This document shows positions 28,485 to 37,522 of a stretch of 64,000 nucleotides of DNA, one piece after another. The stretch spans positions 160,249 through 224,248 of the forward strand of contig JBKAGO010000034.1 in assembly GCA_046290435.1 (NCBI GenBank), in the 5' to 3' direction. The notes below the pieces were generated by a model. It was not told where the DNA came from. It ran no database searches and saw only the letters and a program-made list of their open reading frames with translations. The translations under genes and the position numbers were made by a program. The DNA is from CAVQUE01 sp046290435. GTDB lineage: Bacteria; Actinomycetota; Acidimicrobiia; Acidimicrobiales; UBA8592. Within the stretch, counting starts at the first letter, position 1, and every line of letters starts with the position of its first letter.

Positions 28485-29174
28485 TCAGCGGGGGAGGGCG
28501 AGCCAGCGATCCACCAGGGCGGCCACCGAGGTGCGGCACAGGGTCTCGAGGTCGGCGGGTTCGGTCATGGCCCGACGGGTGGCCTCGTCGACACCGGCGA
28601 CCTCGATGCCGGCCCACATCTCGTGCGAGCTGCGTGCCGGCGCGTCGGGGGCGGGCCGGCGCAGGGCGAGGACCAGGAATCCGGCGATGGTCGCCAGGAT
28701 GGCGCGCAGCGCATCGCGGGCGTCGTCGCCGCTGAGGCCCGCGGCGTTGAGCTCGCGTACCAGTGCGATCTCCTGGGGGAGCTGGAGCATGGCGCTGGCG
28801 CCGGTGGTGTGAGCGAGCCCGGTCACACGGGGGTGGGCAAGCGCCGACTCCCAGGTGTGCATCGCAGCGTTGGTGATGCGCTCGGCAGCGGTGTCGCCGC
28901 GGATCTCGCGCACGGCCATGAGGCGGCTCTGGCGTTCGATGACGGCGGCGACGATGTCCTCGCGCTTGCCGACGTGCCAGTACAGCGTGGTGGGCGTGAC
29001 GCCCAGCTCGTTCGCGAGCTTGCGCATGGTGAGCGCATCGGGGCCCTCGGCCTCGACCAGGCGCCGTGCCGTCTCGACGACGTCGTCGCGGTCGATGCCG
29101 GCGTGCCGGGTGCCCCGCTCGCCATCGCCCGGCATGCTCGCTGCGGTGCCCTCGGGGGAGCGTGCGGGGCTCAT
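28485..29174 (-). CDS. TetR-family transcriptional regulator
   Basis: A 229-residue repressor with an N-terminal helix-turn-helix: VVETARRLVEAEGPDALTMR then KLANELGVTPTTLYWHVGKR. The ligand-binding C-terminal half (about 90-229) resembles the TetR_C domain of the TetR/TetR-like antibiotic branch by the WHVGKRED spacing but is not specific. It is divergent from the two tandem amidohydrolases, with 180 bp between the start codons, and most likely controls them through the repeats at 29274-29308 (inference). Confidence 0.92.
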   Translation of the reverse strand: MSPARSPEGTAASMPGDGERGTRHAGIDRDDVVETARRLVEAEGPDALTMRKLANELGVTPTTLYWHVGKREDIVAAVIERQSRLMAVREIRGDTAAERITNAAMHTWESALAHPRVTGLAHTTGASAMLQLPQEIALVRELNAAGLSGDDARDALRAILATIAGFLVLALRRPAPDAPARSSHEMWAGIEVAGVDEATRRAMTEPADLETLCRTSVAALVDRWLALPR

Positions 29175-29273
29175 GGCCGGAACCGGGCGCGGCAGCGAGG
29201 GCCGGGCCGATGCCGGCGTCGTGGCTGCGCCGGCATCGGCGCGTTGCGCTTGTCACACATCGAGGGCATGTGG

Positions 29274-29308
29274 AACACTGTACAAGAGCGTCTGTAACGC
29301 TGTCCAAG
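29274..29308. promoter_or_regulatory. Pair of 13-bp direct repeats in divergent promoter
   Basis: AACACTGTACAAG (29274-29286) recurs as AACGCTGTCCAAG (29296-29308), 11 of 13 positions identical, with a 22-bp period that is two helical turns. This places two sites on one DNA face between the divergent TetR and amidohydrolase genes. It is a good candidate operator. Confidence 0.5.
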
Positions 29309-29354
29309 GGGGTGTCGCATCGACGTCCCTCCACGTCTTCGAGGAGCCCGGTCC

Positions 29355-30626
29355 ATGTCCGAGATCGACACCACCAGCCCGTACATCATCGTCTCGTCCG
29401 ACACCCACGCCGGTCTGCAGTGCGAGGAGTATCGCCCGTATCTCGAGTCGTCGCTGCACGAGGAGTTCGACACCTACGTCGCCGAACGCCACGAGCACCG
29501 CCGCATCGCCGAAGAGGTCAACGCGGAGTTCATCGAGAAGTGGGAGGGCGAGAACGCCGAAGGCCTGCGCGGCGCCTACGACCCCGAGGTCCGCGACAAG
29601 GAGCTCGATGCCGACGGCGTCGCCGGCGAGATCATCTTCGCCGACGGCGATGCCGTCACCGGCCAGGAGTCGCCGCCGTTCGGCGCGGGCCTGGCAGCCG
29701 GCCAGATCACCGATCCCCGCCTCGCCTTCGGCGGCGCCCGGGCGCACAACCGCTGGCTCGAGGAGTTCTGCGCCACCAACCCGGTGCGGCGCGCCGGCGT
29801 GGCCCTCATCCCGGTCACCCACGACGTCGACGAGGCCGTCAAGGAGGTCGAGTCCCTCGCGGGCAAGCCCGGCATCAAGGGCGTGATGATCCCCACCATG
29901 TGGCACGGCTTCCCCGCCTACGGCACCGACCACTACGACCGCTTCTGGGCCGCCTGCGCGGAGGCCGGGCTCGTCGTGCACACCCACTCGGGCGAGGCCG
30001 ACTTCCCCTCCTACGGCGAGAACATCGCCATGTACGTCGCCGAGGTGCCGTTCTGGACGCACCGGGCGCTGTGGCAGCTGCTGTTCAGCGGCAAGTTCGA
30101 CAAGTTCCCCGGCCTCAAGTACGCCGTCGTCGAGTGCGGGTCGTGGTGGGTCGGCGATCTGTTGTGGAAGACCGACGTCAACTTCGGCGCCAGCAACAAG
30201 ATCAAGAAGATGAGCTCGCGCATGAAGGGGCTGCTGTCGAAGCTGCCGTCGCAGTACTTCGGCGAGAGCGTCTTCATCGGCGCCTCCACCATGTCGCGCT
30301 ACGAGATCCGCAAGCGCCACGTCAACGGCATCGACGCCCTGATGTGGGGCACCGACTACCCCCACCCCGAGGGCAGCTGGCCCCACACCGTCGAGCGTCT
30401 CGAGAACGACTTCCGCGACGTGTCCGTCGAGGACACCCGCCGGCTGCTGGGTCTCAACGCGGTCGACTGCTACGGCCTCGACCTCGCCGGCCTGCAGGAG
30501 GTTGCCGACCGTGTCGGCCCCACCCCCGAGAGCCTGCACCAGGACCCGACGCTGCGGACGCCGCCCGACGCCAAGCGCACCGCCCGCTGGTGGTTCGACG
30601 AGTACGGCATCGAGTGGAACGACTGA
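29355..30626 (+). CDS. Amidohydrolase-2 family metal-dependent hydrolase (first of pair)
   Basis: A 423-residue TIM-barrel hydrolase/decarboxylase of the ACMSD-like amidohydrolase_2 family. The metal-binding landmarks are VSSDTHAGLQCEEY near the N terminus, LVVHTHSGEADFPSYG in the middle and LMWGTDYPHPEGSWPHT near the C terminus. The classical N-terminal HxH is reduced to DTH. GAGGAG precedes the ATG at 29355. It is followed 28 bp later by a paralogue with the same layout, and both by an SDR. Substrate is unknown; related pairs occur in aromatic or xenobiotic degradation gene sets. Confidence 0.92.
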   Translation: MSEIDTTSPYIIVSSDTHAGLQCEEYRPYLESSLHEEFDTYVAERHEHRRIAEEVNAEFIEKWEGENAEGLRGAYDPEVRDKELDADGVAGEIIFADGDAVTGQESPPFGAGLAAGQITDPRLAFGGARAHNRWLEEFCATNPVRRAGVALIPVTHDVDEAVKEVESLAGKPGIKGVMIPTMWHGFPAYGTDHYDRFWAACAEAGLVVHTHSGEADFPSYGENIAMYVAEVPFWTHRALWQLLFSGKFDKFPGLKYAVVECGSWWVGDLLWKTDVNFGASNKIKKMSSRMKGLLSKLPSQYFGESVFIGASTMSRYEIRKRHVNGIDALMWGTDYPHPEGSWPHTVERLENDFRDVSVEDTRRLLGLNAVDCYGLDLAGLQEVADRVGPTPESLHQDPTLRTPPDAKRTARWWFDEYGIEWND

Positions 30627-30654
30627 GCCCGAGACCGAGGAGGACACCACGCCC

Positions 30655-31986
30655 ATGACCACCAACGACACCTCGTCCGGCTTCGACGTCGACGCCCTCG
30701 AGCACCACATCGTCATCTCGGCCGACACCCACTGCGGCGCCGACATGCGCGCCTACAAGCCGTACCTCGAAGCGAAGTACCACGCCGACTTCGACGTGTG
30801 GGCCGACGCCATGGACGAGGCCGCGGCCAAGACCGAAGCACTCTTCGCCGGATCGGGGCGCTCGACGCGCAACGTCGGCGTCGACGGCGACCCGGTGCTC
30901 GACGCCGACCGCAACTACTCGAGCGAACGGCGCCTGCGCGAGCAGCAGGAGGACGGCGTCGTCGCCTCGGTGTTGTTCCCCAACACCCAGCCGCCGTTCG
31001 CGCCGCCCGCGGCCACCCAGTTCGAGGCCCCGCCCTACAGCGACGACTTCGAGCACCGCTGGGCCGGGCTGCGCGCCCACAACCGCTGGCTCGCCGACTT
31101 CGTCAGCGAGGCTCCCGAGCGTCGCTCCGGCATCGCCCAGATCTTCCTCGGCGACGTCGAGGGATCGGTGGCCGAGATCGAATGGGCCGCCGAGCACGAC
31201 CTGCGCGGCGGCATCCTCATCCCCGGAGCGCCACCGGACTCGCCGTTCGAGCCGCTGTACTCGGCGTCGTACGAGCCCATCTGGGCGGCGGCCGCAGCCC
31301 ACGACATGACGCTCAACCACCACGCTGGCGGTGCCACCCCCAACTTCGGCAATCACTTCCCGGCCTCGTTGGCGATGTTCATGCTCGAGGTCTCGTGGTG
31401 GTCCCAGCGCGCGCTGTGGCACCTGATGTTCAGCGGCGTGTTCGAGCGCCATCCCGAACTGCGCTGGGTCAACACCGAGACCGGCACCGCGTGGATCCCC
31501 GAGACCCTGGCCAAGCTCGACTCCTTCTACCACCGCATGAAGTACTCGACGTACGGCTCGGAGTCCATCTTCGGGGGCATGGCCGTCAAGGACATGTCGC
31601 TGACGCCCACCGAGTACTGGCAGCGCCAGTGCTATGTCGGGGCCAGCTTCCTGCGGCCCGTCGAGGCGCCGATGTGCCGCGAGATCGGCATCGACAACGT
31701 CATGTGGGGTTCGGACTATCCCCACATCGAGGGCTCGCACCCCCACACCCGCGAGCACCTGCGCCTGACGTTCGCGCAGCTTCCCATCGCCGAGACCACC
31801 AAGCTGCTCACGACCAACGCGGCCCGGGTCTACAAGTTCGACCTCGCCGCCCTGGCGCCGTTGGCCGCCCAGTGGTGTCCCACCAAGGCCGAGGTCGCAA
31901 CCCCGATCGACTACTCGGAGATCCCCGAGACCGCCAAGGGCTGCCCGGGGATGAACCCCCTCAACCAGGTCGAGACGGCCGCCTGA
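30655..31986 (+). CDS. Amidohydrolase-2 family metal-dependent hydrolase (second of pair)
   Basis: A 443-residue paralogue of the preceding enzyme. Matching segments are VISADTHCGADMRAYKPYL, LNHHAGGATPNFGNH and MWGSDYPHIEGSHPHT. It lacks the first protein's C-terminal extension but has an extra insertion near residues 60-90 (GSGRSTRNVGVDGDPVLDAD). The ATG at 30655 follows GAGGAGG by 12-15 nt. Tandem position and shared motifs suggest duplication and either sequential reactions or a heteromeric enzyme. The stop overlaps the next ATG by one base (TGATG). Confidence 0.92.
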   Translation: MTTNDTSSGFDVDALEHHIVISADTHCGADMRAYKPYLEAKYHADFDVWADAMDEAAAKTEALFAGSGRSTRNVGVDGDPVLDADRNYSSERRLREQQEDGVVASVLFPNTQPPFAPPAATQFEAPPYSDDFEHRWAGLRAHNRWLADFVSEAPERRSGIAQIFLGDVEGSVAEIEWAAEHDLRGGILIPGAPPDSPFEPLYSASYEPIWAAAAAHDMTLNHHAGGATPNFGNHFPASLAMFMLEVSWWSQRALWHLMFSGVFERHPELRWVNTETGTAWIPETLAKLDSFYHRMKYSTYGSESIFGGMAVKDMSLTPTEYWQRQCYVGASFLRPVEAPMCREIGIDNVMWGSDYPHIEGSHPHTREHLRLTFAQLPIAETTKLLTTNAARVYKFDLAALAPLAAQWCPTKAEVATPIDYSEIPETAKGCPGMNPLNQVETAA

Positions 31987-32903
31987 TGGGATCCCTCGAA
32001 CCCATCGCAATCGATGGTGCCGTCGCCGTGGTCACCGGCGGCGCCAACGGCATCGGCAAGGGCATCGTCAAGGCGCTGCTCGAGCGCGGCGCCACGGTGG
32101 TCATCGCCGACATCGAGACGGCCGTCCTCGATGCCACCGTCGACGAGCTGTCCGGGCTCGGCCCGGTCAGCGGTTGGCAGACCGACGTCAGCGACATCGA
32201 GTCCGTCGAGGCCCTGGCCGATCACGTCTTCGACACCCACGGCCGCTGCACCCTGTTGTTCAACAACGCCGGCGTCGGCGCCGGTGGCGGCGGCAAGGCC
32301 TGGACGCACGAACCCAACGACTGGAAGTGGTGCTTCGGGGTCAACGTGTTCGGTACCGCCAACGGTGTGTACGCGTTCGTGCCCCGCATGATCGAATCCG
32401 GCGAGCCGGGCCATGTGATCAACACTTCGTCGGGCGACGGCGGCTTCGCACCGGTGCCCATGGCGTCGGTGTACGCCTCCTCGAAGGCCGCGGTGAGCTG
32501 CTTCACCGAGGCGCTGCACCATCAGCTCCAGGCCGAGGCGCCCCAGATCGCGGCGTCGGTGTTCTATCCCTCGGGCGGGCTGATGAACACGGGCCTGTTC
32601 AACGCCCAGCGCAACCGCCCGGCCGAGCTCGCCCGGGTGCGCGATCCCAATGCACGCACCCCCATGACCTTCGAGCAGCTCAAGGAGCTGATGGAGAAGT
32701 CCGGTCGCGAGGTCACCGTCGCCGACCTCGACGAGCTCGGCCGCTTCGTGGTCGAAGGCGTCGCCGCCCGGACCTTCATCATCGCCCGCGACCTCGACGA
32801 CACCGTCGACCTCCTCCACCGCCGCGCCGACGCCATCGCCCGCTTCGAGGTCCCACCCCACCACCAGATGGGAATCTGCGAATCACTCCAACTCCAGTCG
32901 TGA
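31986..32903 (+). CDS. Short-chain dehydrogenase/reductase
   Basis: A 305-residue classical SDR. The NAD(P) loop is VVTGGANGIGKGIVKALLER, with D in VVIADIE favouring NAD-type binding; LLFNNAGVGAGG and the catalytic YASSK (MASVYASSKAAVSCF) with upstream Ser (NTSSGDGG) are present. Translation is coupled to the upstream amidohydrolase by a one-base stop/start overlap, so it should act on the same compound. The C-terminal third (about 215-305) is longer than minimal SDRs and may close the active site. Confidence 0.94.
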   Translation: MGSLEPIAIDGAVAVVTGGANGIGKGIVKALLERGATVVIADIETAVLDATVDELSGLGPVSGWQTDVSDIESVEALADHVFDTHGRCTLLFNNAGVGAGGGGKAWTHEPNDWKWCFGVNVFGTANGVYAFVPRMIESGEPGHVINTSSGDGGFAPVPMASVYASSKAAVSCFTEALHHQLQAEAPQIAASVFYPSGGLMNTGLFNAQRNRPAELARVRDPNARTPMTFEQLKELMEKSGREVTVADLDELGRFVVEGVAARTFIIARDLDDTVDLLHRRADAIARFEVPPHHQMGICESLQLQS

Positions 32904-32975
32904 GCTGGAGGCCGCTGCGTGCCGAGTTGGTTGAAAGTACGACTTGACCCCAGTGTTTCCGCGAGACTGCAGGGC

Positions 32976-33704
32976 ATGGACGCAGCACAGGCACAGATGT
33001 TCACCGAGGCGGTCGAGCGCGATGGGGCGCGGCTGCTCGAGGTCGCCGAGGTCGACCTGATGGCGTCGGTGCCGGCGTGTCCCGACTGGGACGTCGCCCG
33101 GCTCGTCGTTCATGTCGGCCAGGTCCACGGCTACATCGCCGGGGTGCTCGAGAACCCGTCGCTCGATCCGCCGACCCACCGCTTCGAACGGCCCGACACC
33201 GACGACATCATCTCCTGGGCGGGCGACGCTCGGGCGCGACTGGTCGCGGCGCTCGGTGTCACCGATCCCGCCACACCCACCTGGAGCTGGGGCGAGGATC
33301 ACACGGCGGCGTTCTTCCATCGCCGGATGGCCGCCGAGACCCTGGTGCACCGCATCGATGTCGAGGACGCGGTCGATCGTCCGAGCCCGATCGACGGCGA
33401 TCTCGCCACCGACGCCGTCGACGAGTTCATCGACGTCGGGCTGCGCTTCTCGACCAACCCCGACAAGGCCTTCGCATACCCGGAGGGTTCGTTGCACCTG
33501 CATCGCACCGACGGCCCCGGCGAGTGGCTCCTGCGCAACGAGGGCGGCACCCTGGTGGCCACCCGCGAGCATGCCAAGGGCGACGCTGCGGTCCGCGGCA
33601 GCGGGGGAGACCTCCTGCGCTTCATGTGGAACCGCCCCGGCGCCGAGGTCGAGATCCTCGGCGACGCCGAGGTCGCCACGGCCTGGCGTTCGCTGTCGGC
33701 CTGA
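32976..33704 (+). CDS. Maleylpyruvate isomerase-family (mycothiol-dependent type) protein
   Basis: A 242-residue DinB-like four-helix protein with the MDMPI N-terminal pattern VPACPDWDVARLVVHVGQVH and the second metal-binding segment HRRMAAETLVHRIDVEDAV. Members with a known function use mycothiol as cofactor (maleylpyruvate isomerisation). The C-terminal half (about 145-242) matches the accessory SCP2-like part of the family. Together with mscR it indicates mycothiol chemistry in this organism. The ATG at 32976 is preferred; an upstream in-frame GTG/ATG adds residues unlike the family. Confidence 0.88.
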   Translation: MDAAQAQMFTEAVERDGARLLEVAEVDLMASVPACPDWDVARLVVHVGQVHGYIAGVLENPSLDPPTHRFERPDTDDIISWAGDARARLVAALGVTDPATPTWSWGEDHTAAFFHRRMAAETLVHRIDVEDAVDRPSPIDGDLATDAVDEFIDVGLRFSTNPDKAFAYPEGSLHLHRTDGPGEWLLRNEGGTLVATREHAKGDAAVRGSGGDLLRFMWNRPGAEVEILGDAEVATAWRSLSA

Positions 33705-33720
33705 GCCGTGCGCGTCGGCG

Positions 33721-34908
33721 TCACCGCACTGTCTGGTAGACGTCGCTCCGGCGCCGCGGCCTGGTGAACACCACCTGCCACAGCTGGATGGTGCGCACCC
33801 GGAACGATGCCGCCGACGCCAGCAGGTAGTACCGCCACGTACGGCGGAAGCGCTCGTCGTAGTGGGGCAGGTCGGCCCACGCCGCCTCGATGTTGTCGTG
33901 CCAGGCCAGCAGGGTCCGGTCGTAGTCGGGGCCGAAGTTGTGGAGATCCTCGACGGCCCAATCGTGCAGCGCGGCGCGCCCGATCTGCTCCAGCGAGGGC
34001 AGGACGCCACCGGGGAAGATGTAGCGGTCGAACCACGGATCGCAGCGCTGTTGGGTCTCGTTGGAACCGATGGTGTGGTGCAGCATGATCCCGTCGGGCG
34101 CCAGCAACCGTGCGCACGTCTCGAAGAACGTGCGGAGGTTCTTCGGGCCGACATGTTCCATCATGCCCACCGAGACGATCCGGTCGAAGGAGCCGGTGAG
34201 CTCGCGGAAATCGGCCTGACGGATCTCGACGGGCAAGCCCAGACATCGCTCCTCGGCCACTCGGACCTGCTCGATCGCCGGCGAGATCCCGGTCACCGCG
34301 ACGCCGTGCTTCGAGGCCGCGTACTCGGCGAGGCCACCCCAGCCACAGCCGATGTCGAGCACGTGCATCCCTGGCTCCAGATGGAGCTTGCGGCAGATCA
34401 GCTCGAGCTTGGCCTCCTGGGCGACGGCGAGATCGTCGGCGTCGCGCCAGTACGCGCAGCTGTAGATCATGCGGGGATCGAGCATCCGCTCGTAGAGGTC
34501 GTTGCCGATGTCGTAGTGGGCTCGGGCGTTGCGTCGAGCCCGTCGCATCGACTGGCGGTTGACGAGGCGTGCGTGGGCGCCCGCTGCCAGCATCGCCGGT
34601 CGGGCCTTCACGTGGGCGATGAGGTCGGCGGTGATGACCCTGACGAGGAACTCGTCGACGCGTTCGGCGTCCCACCAGCCGTCCTGGTAGGCCTCGCCGA
34701 GGCCCAGCTCGCGTTCTGCGAGCACCCGCTCCCAGAGCCGTTCGTCGTGGATCTGGATGTCCCAGGGCGCCGATCCGCCGGGTTCGATCCCGGCGAGGTC
34801 GAGCAGCTCTCGACCGATCCGCTCGGCCCGGCGATCCGCCGAATTCGACGGAGCGCCGGGCCAGGCCGTCGGGCGGTGGTTCGTCCGGGTTCGCAGCTGT
34901 GATTCCAT
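33721..34908 (-). CDS. Cyclopropane-fatty-acyl-phospholipid synthase family methyltransferase
   Basis: A 395-residue SAM-dependent enzyme that adds a methylene or methyl group to membrane acyl chains. The N-terminal domain (about 1-120) has AHYDIGNDLYERMLDPRMIY, then the SAM site HVLDIGCGWGGLAEYAASK, and catalytic-region segments VSVGMMEHVGPKNLRTFF, DRYIFPGGVLPSLEQI and EAAWADLPHYDERFRRTWRY. A purine-rich ribosome-binding site (GAGGGGGG) precedes the ATG at 34908. Family members also include mycolic-acid-type methyltransferases, so the exact lipid product is uncertain. Confidence 0.94.
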   Translation of the reverse strand: MESQLRTRTNHRPTAWPGAPSNSADRRAERIGRELLDLAGIEPGGSAPWDIQIHDERLWERVLAERELGLGEAYQDGWWDAERVDEFLVRVITADLIAHVKARPAMLAAGAHARLVNRQSMRRARRNARAHYDIGNDLYERMLDPRMIYSCAYWRDADDLAVAQEAKLELICRKLHLEPGMHVLDIGCGWGGLAEYAASKHGVAVTGISPAIEQVRVAEERCLGLPVEIRQADFRELTGSFDRIVSVGMMEHVGPKNLRTFFETCARLLAPDGIMLHHTIGSNETQQRCDPWFDRYIFPGGVLPSLEQIGRAALHDWAVEDLHNFGPDYDRTLLAWHDNIEAAWADLPHYDERFRRTWRYYLLASAASFRVRTIQLWQVVFTRPRRRSDVYQTVR

Positions 34909-34956
34909 GGAAGCCCCCCTCCACGGGTTGTGGCGGGCCTCTGCCCGCTCGCTGGG

Positions 34957-36060
34957 TCAGCTCATGAAACCCAGTCCACCATGATCGAGCGCTGCTGTGA
35001 AGTGACGATTGGCCATGGTGGCGATGAGGTTCTTGCCGCGCTCGTTGGAGAGGTCGAGGGTGCCGCCGGTGAAGATGGAGGTGGCGAGGCCCCCCAGGCA
35101 GTGGGCGAACCCGTAGTCGGCCCGGCATGCATCGAGGTCGTAACCCGTCACGCCGCACTCGACGAGGCGCTCGTGGTACGCCGCGACGAGGTCGTCCTCG
35201 TGGGTGCGGCGGTCCTCGACGGTCATCGAACCGCCGAGGATGTACGACAGGTCGTAGGCGCCGGGACCCCGCCCGATGCCCTGCCAGTCGATGATGACCA
35301 CCTCGTCGATGCTCGGGTCGCCGAACATGATGTTCTCGACGCGGTAGTCCTGATGGGCGAGGGTCCACGGCGAACGTGCGGACAACACCTTCTGCAGATC
35401 GAGATAGGAGGTCGCGAACTTCTGCCCGAGCTCGGTGCCACCCTCGGGGAGGGCGTCGGCGAAGTTGGCCTCGAAGAGCGGGTAGATCTGACCCATCAGG
35501 CCGCTGACCATCTCGATGCGCGGCCCGATCATCGATGGGATCCACTCGAGCTCGTCTGTCTGCACCTTGTCCCACCATGCGGCGTGGACCTGGGCCAGGA
35601 CACGCACCGCGGCGCGGGCCTGCGCCGGGGACATGCCGGTGGACTGGTCGACCATCTCGAGGCGGCTGAGGTCCTCCATCACGATGACGAAGTCGCCGGT
35701 TCCCGACACGATGGTCGAGGCATGGATGGTGGGCAGACCGGTGCCGGTGCGCTCGCCGAGCTCGTCGTAGAAGCGGACCTCGGCCTCGTACATGCCCAGA
35801 TCGATGCCCTGCTGGCGGTTCTCGGCGAAGCGCGACGGGAGCTTGACCACCACCGACGACGGGGCGTCGGCGGCGTCGCCTTCGTAGGTAAGGGCCACAC
35901 GGTGGATCTCCCCCATGATCCCGATGCCCTCACCGATCTGGATGGGGCGCAGCACCGAGACCTTGGCGTCGTCGCCGATGACGCCGTCGTCGCGCAAGAT
36001 GTCGGTGATCCAGGCCGGGGTGACCCCGGCGATCGTCGGCGGGATGGTGGGAGAGGTCAT
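34957..36060 (-). CDS. EcKinase/CHK-like aminoglycoside phosphotransferase-fold kinase
   Basis: A 367-residue small-molecule kinase. The phosphate-transfer motif is LAHQDYRVENIMFGDPSID (HxD...N) and the metal Asp lies in VVIIDWQGIGRGPGAYDLSY, a form close to the ecdysteroid-kinase-like (CHK) branch. VVVKLPSRF holds the ATP Lys. The adjacent P450 gene on the same strand, 50 bp upstream, suggests that the pair hydroxylates and then phosphorylates a sterol-like or lipid alcohol (inference only). Confidence 0.85.
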   Translation of the reverse strand: MTSPTIPPTIAGVTPAWITDILRDDGVIGDDAKVSVLRPIQIGEGIGIMGEIHRVALTYEGDAADAPSSVVVKLPSRFAENRQQGIDLGMYEAEVRFYDELGERTGTGLPTIHASTIVSGTGDFVIVMEDLSRLEMVDQSTGMSPAQARAAVRVLAQVHAAWWDKVQTDELEWIPSMIGPRIEMVSGLMGQIYPLFEANFADALPEGGTELGQKFATSYLDLQKVLSARSPWTLAHQDYRVENIMFGDPSIDEVVIIDWQGIGRGPGAYDLSYILGGSMTVEDRRTHEDDLVAAYHERLVECGVTGYDLDACRADYGFAHCLGGLATSIFTGGTLDLSNERGKNLIATMANRHFTAALDHGGLGFMS

Positions 36061-36110
36061 GGCACCCTTTCGGTCGTGTGGCGGCGCAGATGGTAGTGCG
36101 CCGACCCGAC

Positions 36111-37379
36111 CTACTGTCGGGGCGCGACCGGCGTGAAGGTCGCCGGCATGTGCTTGATGCCGTGGATGAAGCTCGACGACAACAGTTCGGGCTCGCCGAC
36201 CTCGATGTCGGGGAGGCGGTCGAACAGCTCCCGGAACATGACCGTCATCTCGCGCCGGGCCAGGTGCGCGCCCATGCAGAAGTGGGGTCCGGGGCCGCCG
36301 AAGCCGCAGTGGTTGTTGGGGTTGCGGCGCACGTCGAAGCGGTACGGGTCGTCGAAGACGGCCTCGTCGCGGTTGGCGGCGAGGTAGAACATGCACAGCT
36401 TGTCGCCGGCGGCCATGTCGACCCCACCGAGGGTGGTGTCGGTGGTGAGCGTGCGGCGCATGTAGGTGACGGGGCTGGCCAGGCGGACGATCTCCTCGAC
36501 GGCGGTGGGTGCGACGGCGTCGAAGTCGTCGGCCCAGATCCGGCGCTGGTCGGGGTTGTCGGTTAGGTACTTCATCCCCCACGAGATGGCGTTGCGGGTG
36601 GTCTCGTTGCCGGCAACGGCCAGCAGCACGAAGAACGAGGCGATGTCGCTGCGTGTGAGCTTGTCGCCGTCGACCTCGGCGTTGACGAGGATGCTGGTGA
36701 GGTCGTCGCCGTCGCCGCCCACCTTGGATTCGGCCACCTCCTCCATGATCTGACCGAGTTCCATCCCGGCGTTGAGGATGGCGGTCAAGATGTCGCCGAC
36801 GTCGGCGACGTATTCGGGGTCGCCGGCGCCGAGGATGACGTTGGAGCAGTCGAAGACCCGTTCGTAGTAGCGGTCGGGGATGCCCATGAGGTCGCACACG
36901 ATGCGCAGCGGCAGCGCGGCGGCGATGTCGACCACGAAGTCGACCTCGCCGCGCTCGCAGACCTCGTCGACGATGGCGGCGGCGACGTCTTGGACCGAGT
37001 CCTCGAGCCGCTTGAGCATCTTCGGGGTGAAGCCGGGCGAGACGAGGCGCCGCAGGCGGGCGTGGCGGGGGTCGTCCATGGCGATGATCGAGTTGAAGAA
37101 CTCGTTGAACTCCGGCGGCGCGTCGAGCAGGGTGATGCCGTTGGCGCTGGAGAAGATCTCGGGCTTGCGCGAGACCTCCAGGATGTCCGCGTGGCGGGTG
37201 AGCACCCAGGCGCCGGGGCCGCTGGGGATCCCCAGCTCGGGTGGGAGCTGCTGTTCGGGCCAGAAGCTGATGGGCTGCTCGCCACGGTAACGGGCGAGGT
37301 CGGCCTCGATCTCGGCTTGATCACGGACCCAGAACGGCGCCAGCAAGATGTTGGCCGGATCGGTTTCGGTGACGGTCAT
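36111..37379 (-). CDS. Cytochrome P450, CYP125/CYP142-like
   Basis: A 422-residue P450. The I-helix is LLAVAGNETTRNAISWGMK, the K-helix ExxR is in VEEIVRLASPVTYMRR, and the haem loop is FGGPGPHFCMGAHLARREM. AGNETTRNAI and GPHFCMGAHLAR are typical of the CYP125/CYP124/CYP142 group, which hydroxylates sterol side chains or branched lipids. TAAGCT (37386-37391) lies 6 nt before the ATG on the minus strand, fitting a leaderless start. It is transcribed ahead of the EcKinase-like gene. Confidence 0.93.
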   Translation of the reverse strand: MTVTETDPANILLAPFWVRDQAEIEADLARYRGEQPISFWPEQQLPPELGIPSGPGAWVLTRHADILEVSRKPEIFSSANGITLLDAPPEFNEFFNSIIAMDDPRHARLRRLVSPGFTPKMLKRLEDSVQDVAAAIVDEVCERGEVDFVVDIAAALPLRIVCDLMGIPDRYYERVFDCSNVILGAGDPEYVADVGDILTAILNAGMELGQIMEEVAESKVGGDGDDLTSILVNAEVDGDKLTRSDIASFFVLLAVAGNETTRNAISWGMKYLTDNPDQRRIWADDFDAVAPTAVEEIVRLASPVTYMRRTLTTDTTLGGVDMAAGDKLCMFYLAANRDEAVFDDPYRFDVRRNPNNHCGFGGPGPHFCMGAHLARREMTVMFRELFDRLPDIEVGEPELLSSSFIHGIKHMPATFTPVAPRQ

Positions 37380-37522
37380 CGCGCGAGCTTACGCCGTATG
37401 TCGCCTCCAGGTCGGCCAACTCCTTCCGGGGTGGCGCTTCGGCTGGGACGCGCGGTGCTGGGGCACCTACGGTTCGGCATCCGAATGCCGCACCCCACCA
37501 GACGGGGAACCAGGAGGCTGTC

